From Amoebophrya sp. A120 (Eukaryota > Sar > Dinophyceae > Syndiniales > Amoebophryaceae), in contig CAJINV010000005.1 of the NCBI GenBank assembly GCA_905178155.1, positions 2,110,054 through 2,174,053 on the forward strand: DNA of 64,000 nucleotides, read 5' to 3'. This document shows, one piece after another, positions 55,973-64,000 of this stretch. Within the stretch, counting starts at the first letter, position 1. Each line of letters opens with the position of its first letter. Under the pieces are notes generated by a model that was not told the origin of the DNA, ran no database searches, and saw only the letters and a list, made by a program, of their open reading frames with translations. Made by a program: the position numbers and the translations under genes.

Positions 55973-58139
55973 ATGGAGGACGGCTACGTTCTGGCCGCTC
56001 TAGATGCGCATCTAGACGGTATCACGCAGATCCTGAAAGTTTTAGACCTGCCTTTCTCTGTCATCGATCAATTGCACCAGAAGGAACGAAATTCAGATCC
56101 TCTTTTCATCTTACCCGACGAAAATAAAGAAGAAAATGCGGGGCACGACGACGACGACGACATTTTTTCCTGTCCAAAAGCGGCACTGCAGGCCTGTGCG
56201 GCTGCAAATTACCTCACCCTCGACTCGGACCTCTGGAAGAATTTCCTGTTCGCGACAGCACGGGCGGGAAATGCAACGCCAGATCTCGTTTCCCTCCAGC
56301 AGCGAGACATCGATACGGAGGACGAAAGCGAACGCGCAGCGGCGAGACAGGCTGCGGAGAAGGAGCAGGAGGAGAACGAAAGGCGAATGCAGAAAGCCCC
56401 TGGGCTGTGTGGCTGCATGCGATCTGGTGCTCCTCGTGGCGGATCCTCGTCGTCGTCGAATAGCGGCAACAGAAAGAGTAGAGATGCTCGTGAAGGCGCT
56501 GGTGCAGCAGCGGAATTACTCTCACCTGCTGCCAAACAGGTAGCAGAACAAACGGGTGGGTTTGGTGCGTCCGGCTCTGGGTCTACTACGGTATCATCGT
56601 CTAAACTAGTGGAGAGCGCACCAGGCGGGGAGAAACAAGTTCTTGCGGAAGGGGAAGGAGGAGGCGCTGGAGGTGTGGAAGTACCCGCGGATCACGTTCA
56701 CCCTGGTGGGGTGGAGCTACAATCAGCAGAGACAACTGCTGGGCTAGCTGAAAAAAGTGACGCCTTTGCAACTGTAGGAACGAGCAATCGCAGCGGGGGG
56801 TGTGGTGCTGCTTCTGGACTCGCTCCAAGATGGAACGTCAGAATGTACACGCCAGGACTGATGACGTCGCAGTACGACACAGCAACTCTCGAAAAGCAGT
56901 CACCAAACAGGCAGTCTCCAGGAAACAGCAGAGACTCACCAACTCACACAGGTGGAGTTGTTTCCAAACTAGGCAACAGCGCAGGTGGCTACATATCCGA
57001 TCCGGAAACCGAGGAAGAAGCTCCTTCCTACCTCCGCTGCAGCTGCTACCGCGCCAAAGGTCTTCTGCTTGGTATAGAAGCGGAATTGACAGCGATTACG
57101 CTCAAATGCAGGCGGTTTCTGCGGACGAAGCCACCGGTGTTGCGGCTATGGGTGGAAAGGAACGCAAAGCAGACGCTCTGGGCGGCAACTTTGCGGCTGT
57201 TATTGGAGCATTTGCTGGTGTTGTTTCGGGACGATGGTGCAGGAAATGGAATATTACCAGACCATTTCTCTGCAGCTGCCAACAGAAATGACGCTCCGAG
57301 CACGACTGCTGGTGGTCGTGCAGACACATCTGACGGGCCGGGAACGAAATTGGCTGACATACAAGTTGACTTCGGGGACGAGAAGGATTATTTCGAAAGG
57401 AAGCTAGAACGAGACTCCGCTCGCCCGCTGTCCCTCGCAGCGCTCGTCGTTCTCGAGCTGTACCGTGTGGGGAAAACCGCAGACGACGGCGACAGCTTGT
57501 TTGGGCTCCGCCGTTCGCAGGAATTTGTCTTGCGGTTTTTCGAGGAAGTTGTGTTTCGGTCTGCTGCGACGTCGATTGCCTCGGGTTCTTTACGGCCGAA
57601 TTCAAATTCAAAGCAGAGGAAAAGAGTTCTGCATTGTGCGGTCTTGCAACAGTGGCAGAGTCAGCAGCCATTCATGCGAAGATTTGCTGATCGCTGCGGG
57701 GCAGTAACGAGCAGTATCGAACGTGCTTGCGGGCGACATGTTGGTGGGAGCACGGAAGAAACTGGTGTCATGGAGATTGAGGTAAGGTAGTCCGTGTTGG
57801 AAAAATTTGCGCCTCATTTTTGTCTAGCAATTCTACTTACTACAATAATTCATTTGTCGCGTCTGAAGAGGCTCATCTATTCTCGAATAACAGATGGTAC
57901 GGTTCGCGGAGATGCTACAGGGCTCATTGATGCAGCGCCGGAGCGTGGTTTTTGCTGACGTTGGTGGAGGAGCAGTCGCGCGGAAACCGGTCCCAAGTGC
58001 AGTTGATCAAGTGACGGCCTGGCTAGAAGAGGTGCAGCGGCAGGAATCGAATCCGCGTAGGCCCGTGAAAGATAGAGAGCGGGGACAGGAGAAGAAGTCT
58101 GCTGGACTCTTCGCGAACTTTTTCGGTGGCTTATTCTGA
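55973..58139 (+). CDS. Unknown helical protein, 684 aa
   Basis: Exons 55973-57781 and 57894-58139, joined by a GT-AG intron (GAG|GTAAGG...AACAG|ATG). The N-terminus is helical (DGYVLAALDAHLDGITQILK), then acidic, then a Ser/Gly/Glu-rich linker (residues about 130-340), then helices with conserved-looking Cys and Arg (YLRCSCYRAKGLLLGIEAEL, LWAATLRLLLEHLLVLF). It ends WLEEVQRQE...GLFANFFGGLF. An upstream short exon from ATG 55727 (MHLQRIFNEYIAPSVVGPPG, donor GTAATT) could belong, since the frame before 55973 (YDIP) is open, but I found no clean acceptor. Not recognised; the layout suggests a scaffold or trafficking protein, which is only a guess. Confidence 0.65.
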
Positions 58140-60647
58140 AAATGGAAGCAGAACCTATTTACTGTGGCAGCGTGTACTTGAAGGATCAGAGTCGCAGCTG
58201 TTCTGAAATAGGAACGCGACAATTTCTGCGACGATGATGTTTTGTTAGACGAGACTGAAGAAAGATGGCGTTTTATATACTAACAGTGTTCGTGGGTTAA
58301 AGTTTCCTGCGCCTAGTAGCTGGGCCGCCTTGTCTTCTCTTTCGTTGGTGCCTCTTTCTCTTTGACTGTTGGCCAGCTGCCACCGTCTTCGCAGGGCGCG
58401 GCCCCCAAAGTAGCCTCACGCGATTCGCCGGCCGCCCTGCTGACTCCGGGGGCCCGGAGAGGCTCGGGTAGATCGCCGGCGGGCGATTGCTGAAGTGCTC
58501 CCACTTCTGTAGTGCGCCCGTGCGGCGCCGGCGCTGGACTGTCTTCCAATGGTGTCCGTGTCATCATGGAGGACGCCAGCACGAAGGACGCGCCCGGCCT
58601 CGACGCTTCAACCTACATGCGCGAAGGCGACGCCGCCCGCTTGGACTCCTGCCGACTAGGGAAGCCGTCGCGCAGGCGCTTGCGCCCGGCCAGGTCTGTC
58701 ACACCCACCGCCCGCGGTCTTATCATCCAGGCGCACCGCGGGGCTTTGAACTGCGCGGGCGCGCCGGGTTTCGCCTGCGTCAGCGCCTTCGACCGCGAGG
58801 GGGCTGCTGACTGCGCGGCTTGCCGGGGATTTACGGGCGCACGAGCCGGGGACTTACTGCGGCAGCATTTTTTCACGCCTCGGGTGCAACTGCGCGCCCG
58901 GCCTTGGGGGTGCAGTCGCTCCTCGCAGAACTTGCAGCGACTAGTTGCCCGATCAAGAACGGCCGCAACGCGTGCCACCCGTTCGCCGCCTGCACCAGTC
59001 GCAAGCCGCTCCCGCCGGGGCTATTTGACGCCTGCGCGGAGAGCGCCGGCGCACGCCATGGACGACGGCGCGCCCGAAAAAGCTACGCAGATCCCTGCGG
59101 CCATGAAGTCTAGCGCGGAAAGCGCGAACGAAAAGGCGGGCCGAGGGCAATCAGGATGGCGGGCGGCGGCTGAATGAAGTGCCTGCGCAGCCGTCGGCCA
59201 TACGGCAAAGTAAGAAGGCGACCGCGTCCGGCCGGGCGGATCTCGTGCAGAACGTTCAGCAGCGTGCCAGACTGCGCGCGTTCGGGCTTTGTAGTGCAGC
59301 AGGAGGCTTCTCCTTGTCGTAAACCTTTCCAGCCCGTCAGTTAGCACTAACAGTCTCCTGAGGGAGGCCGACACCGTTGAACAACTCCTGAGGGAGGCCC
59401 AGGCACTGGAAAAGTTATTCGCGGCTTCCCGATGCGCGCACCATCCAAGCCCCCAGGGCGGGCGCGGCCAACAGCATCCCCAGAAGCGGGCGGCGGCCCC
59501 CGCGGACGTCAGACCGGAAGCCCAAGGGCGCACCCGGGGCCTCCCTTCGCTGCCCCCGGCCATTCTCGCGCCGTGCGCCATTGCCATCGCCGACAAAACG
59601 GGCCCGCAATTCACCGCCCCCACCGAAAAGCAAAAAAAACGCAGGCGGGCGAGAAAGGGGAGCGGCCCGCGCGGTTTAGCTCATTCCCTTGCGCCGCCGC
59701 CGCGGGACACCGGTGCCGCAGCGCCTCCGGCGTGACCGCCCTGAGATTCAGGACGGGGCCAAGGCCATCAAGGATGGGGCCGATGACTTTGCGGAGATGA
59801 TGAAGCTGCTGAGGGAATTAAATACGGCGCGCCAGCCGGATGGCCCGGATTACGAGCACCGGGAGCCATTAGCGACCTGCGCAGGGTGCTAATCTCGGAG
59901 ATGGTTTTGCTGGACTACCGACACGAAATGCGTACCGAAAGCGCAAGGCTGAGCCGGAGATTGAAACGCGGCAGAGCCTAGACATATCTGCTGCTTACGG
60001 TGGCGGAACGAAAGGAGGCGCTGCGTGCGCCTCTGTTTTTGCGGGTAGCTTTTAAGCGCCCCGCGGAAGCCAGCCGCCAACTCGGGCGCCCGGGCCAGCG
60101 CGGCCGGCTTCATGACTTTGCTTCGCCGCCGGGCGGGCGGGCCAGATCTTCTTGGGCCCCTCACGCACGCAGGAAGAGGCTCGCAGCCCAAATGGGCCCG
60201 CCGCCGCCCTCGCCGAGCCCCCGCGTTTTTGCTGCTAGCGTGCCGCCGCGCCCAGGTGGCCGCCTGGCTACGCCCCGGGTGCGCCGAAGGCGTCTGCGAT
60301 TTCGCTTTCGCGTGCGGCTCAGAAGTCCAGCGCGACCCGCCCCTCGCTGCCGTGTATAGCTACGCAGTTTCTGGCTGGCCATTATCACAAACGCGCCGGC
60401 ACCCCGCGCAGGAGTAGTGCTCCCCTGAGTCTGTTCTCCTCCTTTATCTCAATATGCGAGTCTTCGGAGTCTACGCTCTTCTAGAACCAACAGACACTCG
60501 GATCTTTGGTCATTCGGGGAAAACCGACCTAGCGAAGGTGACCGACTACGCTGGAGTTTGCACTACTGAGGGACTATGACTCGATGCGTGAGATGAGGGC
60601 GTGATGATTCTGTCGAGGGCCACTACATCTAAAACACTCCAACCACC
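58140..60647. other. GC-rich block with coding-like fragments
   Basis: Strongly GC-rich from about 58.32 to 60.42 kb, with long open frames on both strands, as high GC produces. On plus, some stretches look protein-like: LREADTVEQLLREAQALEKL (59361-59420), KTGPQFTAPTEKQKKRRRAR (about 59600), and IQDGAKAIKDGADDFAEMMK (about 59746-59805). They lie in different frames without clear splice sites, so they could be exons of an unresolved gene or remains of a mobile element. Confidence 0.4.
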
Positions 60648-61025
60648 ATGAGTTACTTCGGCGGCACCCGGCTGCGCATTTTCGCGAGGGAGTACCAGAA
60701 CCGGCTCCACAAGGTTGCGCACAAGAAGTACGTCCGCGTGTGCCGCGACGACGCGCGGAGCGGGTTCTACTCCATTGCGGGTCCCTACACCAGCATAATT
60801 CTCGTATTGATGTACGTGGGGACCATGGTGGGGGACAAGCAGAAGGAGCTGCGGGAGGTGCGGAAACAGAAGGTGACGCAGCGAGAACTCTCGCTCGCCC
60901 AGGAGAACGATTTGATGCGACAGTGGCTCGTGGAAACGGAAAAGGACTACGCAAACGTGCCGGTTCCGGGGGGAAGGGGGTCGGAAGGATTATTGGAAGG
61001 AGGAGGAGGAGCGTCTGCCGGGTAA
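60648..61025 (+). CDS. Small single-helix membrane protein, 125 aa
   Basis: Intronless frame from ATG 60648 (ACCATG context). The N-terminus is rich in Arg and Tyr (RLRIFAREYQNRLHKVAHKK). A membrane helix (YTSIILVLMYVGTMVG, residues about 47-62) is followed by a charged helical segment (DKQKELREVRKQKVTQREL) and a Gly-rich end. A basic N-terminus before one helix and a coiled tail is common in small mitochondrial inner-membrane proteins of alveolates; that is inference. Not recognised. Confidence 0.7.
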   Translation: MSYFGGTRLRIFAREYQNRLHKVAHKKYVRVCRDDARSGFYSIAGPYTSIILVLMYVGTMVGDKQKELREVRKQKVTQRELSLAQENDLMRQWLVETEKDYANVPVPGGRGSEGLLEGGGGASAG

Positions 61026-61755
61026 GGAATCGCGCTTGCTGTGCAGGAACATGATCGGCCGAAACGTGGAAACGCTACACCGCTTGTTGCAACGACTGCT
61101 CGAAATCATAGATACGATGGCGCAATCAAAGTCGTGTTTTATTTAGCAACGCGCACTCCGCAGCTCACAGTGTCGAAGATTTAGAAACACTAATGACGCA
61201 AAGTCATATCATATGATGCTGATGGGAGTCAGGTCGAGCATCAGTTCGAGCATCAGGAGCGAAACATGTTCTGGCAACGTTGTAAATGATCACTGCATTG
61301 CAAAGTTCTCTACCACACAGGAAATTTTTCACATAGCGCACAAGAAGAATCGAATCAGTCATGTTGTCGGTTGTGTTGCCTGTCCATGTGGTCTTTGTCG
61401 CCTGATGAATATTCGTTGGAAGTTTAAGGTAAGACTCTGTGACTGATCGTCTTTTCAGGACCTCATGTTTACTTGTATCCCAGACGCCTTTTCCCCCACC
61501 CGGACTACTACCCCTCAATTTTTCTGAAACAAGCTCCTTTTTCTTGGTCTCTGTCTGTTAACTCGCAGTAGATTCTCTAACGATATCTAAAACTAAAATC
61601 GCTTCAGCGATTTTTTATCTTTTGCCCATCGCTTCTTCATATACTATCTTTTCGCTGTTTCTTCTACGTCTACCCCCTTGGCTAAGAATTGCTCATATTA
61701 TTATTTCAGTCAGCACGAGCACCTTTTGCTTTTCAGCTTTATTCCTTTGTAAAGG
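61026..61755. other. Intergenic region
   Basis: No gene seen between two plus-strand genes. Confidence 0.6.
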
Positions 61756-64000
61756 ATGGATCCAAGCTATAGTCGAGTTTCTGCGGACGATCTCTTGCGC
61801 ATCGTCGACCAGGCGGACGCACGAGCGGGCGCAGTTTCTCCTGCTAGACAGCCTTCAGCCGCATCATCCTCAACCGGTCGACCTGGTCCGCACGATCCGC
61901 AGCAGCACCAACTCCCCCCGTCCTCAAGCACGGGAGCCGCCGCCTCTAGCAGCTCCGCACCACCCCCGGACACGGACTGGGATCTGATTGTGGGCTCACT
62001 GCTAAAGCCCGCGAATGGAACCAGTGCGGAAACCTCCTGTTCCGCAAATCCGCCGCAGATGTCCCCTTTGGACGCGGAGCAGATACGGGAGATTTTGCGC
62101 GCAGATTTCGAAGAGCTCGCAGGGGCAAACTCCGCAAGCACCTCAACTTCGGCGCATGACAAACTAAATAACGCAGGATCATCAACATCTTCCCAACCTC
62201 CAAATAGAATAGACCAGCAGTCCTTTCAGTCCGAGGATTTTTCCCAGCAGACCAGCGAGTTTTTGCAGCAGAACTTCGAGCTCTACGAAGATATGGATTG
62301 CAAAAATGTCTGGGTCTGGAAACTTGTAATGCTGCGTTGGGAATAATGAATGCTCTGTAATGCACAGTCAAGCATGAGAAATGTCTGCGCTTCTTTGTGT
62401 TGCGTTTTTCGCATGACAAACTGCGTTTTTGCATGACAGGCAACAGGGTCTCTTCTTGGACACGCATCGCAAACTTTTTGGTCATGCCAGACAAGCATGA
62501 CAAACTTGCAATCTTCCAGACCCAGACATTTTTGCATTTGATAGAAGACGCCTTCGACCTCTTCGGGGCGGTGACTGTGGAAAAGGCCGTGAAGTTGGGA
62601 CAGTGCGACACGCTGGAGGAAATTAGCGATTACGTCGAGAGGCACCAACACGAACCGGATTGGGCGCTTTCGATGGAAGCGATCGACTTCCGGCAGACAC
62701 TGGACCTGCTGACCAAGGTGCACGATATCTACGCGGCGAAAACTACGACGGAAAGTGAGAGTTTTGGAGCCGCGATGGAACTTACGCCGAAAGCGGGTGT
62801 GGACGAGAGTGTCGACGAAGGTAAAGAAATCTGAAGCTGCGTTTGGTCACACAACTGATTTCAGTTGTTTATTCGTTATTCCTTTTGCATTCGCATCTAG
62901 TTCTAGATCTACCATCTACGTTCGCCGTGTTATGAAAGAGTGCCTTCTTCTACGTAAGTGCCATTGACGAGCAAGAAGTCAAAAAAGATTATACAAATCG
63001 TCACATCAAAATTTTCCTACAGACGAGCAGCGCAACCGGCGGTTGGAGCTTTTGCACAAGATTTTTTCGAAGATTGCCTACCACCCGTTCGATGACAAGG
63101 TGCGGAGTGTAAAAGCCAAAGTTATTTACGACAAGATGTCCGCCGACTTACTGCTCCAAGGGAAAGTCGCAGACTTGATGGTGACCTGCGGTTTTCAGAT
63201 AAAAGCAGAGTCCCCACGGGGCAACAACGACGCAAACAACACGACGAGCATCGCCGCGCAGGTGATGCGCGTGAAGCAGGAGAAGTTGAATTTGACGGTG
63301 CAAAATGCGAACAGCCAGGTTGTTTTTCATTTCCCGCACCAACTCGACACGGACCGGAAGGAGGTGGTGCGTTTCCATCGCGTTTTCAGCTTACTCGAGG
63401 ATCTGGTCTCCAGCTTGCAAGTGGAGGAGCTGCAGGCAGTGGAAGTTGACCTTGCGCCCGGTGGCGCGACTTCTGCAACAGAAGTGCTTTGCTCCACCCC
63501 GAACTTGTCTTCCTCCGCACAGAGCAGCAAGAACACGGTAGTGGCTAGTACGCCGTCGATACTAGAGCTGCAGCCCCCTGTAATATTAACGCCTAAGGTC
63601 GTACAACAAGGGACGACTTCTAAAGCTTCCTCCTCGTCGTCCGTCGGCAGTCCCACCCCAAACAGCAACCAGTCCTTCTCGCCGCCCGAGCGCGGAGTTC
63701 ATCCTGGCGGAGAGACCACGAGCCGGAGCAAACCGCCGCAGCAGCAGAACAGGCCCGGTAGCGGGAAAAAGGAGCCCTACATACCCGGGAAGAAACCGCC
63801 GATCTCCAAAGACGAAATGCGCCTGAAGCGGCTGGCAAAGTTGGAGGAAGGGACTTCTGCAGGGAGTAGCCTTGGATCGACTGCTGCCAAGGCGAAGTCT
63901 TCCGCCGCCCGGTCGCTGCAGGGGGCGCTGGACTACGGGACCATGAGGAGAAAAGTGGTGAAGGAGCAGGATCGGAGGGAGAAAGAGCAGGAACAGAGAA
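61756..64000 (+). CDS. PUB-domain protein, 3' end outside window
   Basis: Exons 61756-62291, 62549-62820 and 63023 to beyond 64000. The N-terminus is a Ser/Pro/Gln-rich disordered segment. After the introner comes a helical stretch (AFDLFGAVTVEKAVKLGQCD). Exon 3 opens a PUB-like domain: RNRRLELLHKIFSKIAYHPF, DDKVRSVKAK, then GKVADLMVTCGFQ, matching the PUB pattern L-IL-NIL-P-KFRSI ... L---GF. PUB domains bind the C-terminal tail of the AAA ATPase p97/Cdc48, as in UBXN6 and peptide N-glycanase, so a role in ubiquitin-dependent extraction is likely. Later there is a Ser/Pro-rich linker, KPPISKDEMRLKRLAKLEEG and a basic coiled end. The second intron (62821-63022) is GT-AG. No UBX or transglutaminase core is visible within the window. 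Confidence 0.72.
62292..62543. mobile_element. Family B introner
   Basis: Ends TATGGATTGCAAAAATG...TGGGTCTGGAA and TTCCAGACCCAGACAT...GATA. Perfect flank GAAGA. Removal joins NFELYED|AFDLFGAV. Confidence 0.97.

Noticed and set aside
1-64000. CRISPR arrays, tRNA or rRNA genes
   Set aside because: No regularly spaced repeats of that kind and no cloverleaf or rRNA motifs seen; the repeats are dispersed introners.

Overview
This looks like nuclear DNA of an alveolate protist, most probably a syndinean (Amoebophrya-like) dinoflagellate. The genes are intron-rich, and most introns are short repeated elements with inverted-repeat ends. They start TAT, end ATA and are flanked by 5-bp direct repeats, so they usually lack GT-AG boundaries. 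That class of transposon-like intron (introner) is known from Amoebophrya. The species call is inference; no rRNA or organelle marker lies in the window.

Layout. Every gene I can support from 0.65 to 24.7 kb is on the minus strand, and every one from 27.5 to 64 kb is on the plus strand. A divergent strand-switch region of about 2.8 kb lies between, with sharp GC-rich and AT-rich blocks and long C runs. Minus-strand genes: a SET-domain methyltransferase-like protein (653-5994), a coiled-coil/membrane protein cut by 12 introns (9651-14561), a WD40 protein (15334-18391), a small charged protein (20381-21488), an unknown protein (21632-23013) and a secreted Cys-containing protein (23103-24699). 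Plus-strand genes: an ionotropic glutamate receptor-like channel (27517-33078), a secreted glucanase-like protein (34419-38039), a secreted FKBP prolyl isomerase with a C-terminal extension (39196-42340), a two-helix membrane protein (42925-44601), a UVRAG/Atg14-family protein (45401-48116), a secreted low-complexity protein (48972-51006), an Ala/Pro-rich membrane protein (52128-55205), a 64-aa acidic protein, an unknown helical protein (55973-58139), a small membrane protein (60648-61025) and a PUB-domain protein running off the right end.

I count 54 introners or introner-like elements. They fall into about seven sequence families (A-G here) plus unassigned ones. Removing an element plus one copy of its 5-bp flank restores an open, family-consistent reading frame at almost every site tested: the glutamate receptor pore, the FKBP core, the WD repeats and the UVRAG C-terminus all become continuous. 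Copies in either orientation serve as introns, and normal GT-AG introns coexist in the same genes.

Limits. Exon joins were read by eye, without transcripts or searches. Boundaries inside a flanking repeat are ambiguous by up to 5 bases. Several N-termini and last exons, and the GC-rich blocks at 24.8-25.5, 26.5-27.4 and 58.3-60.4 kb, remain unresolved.
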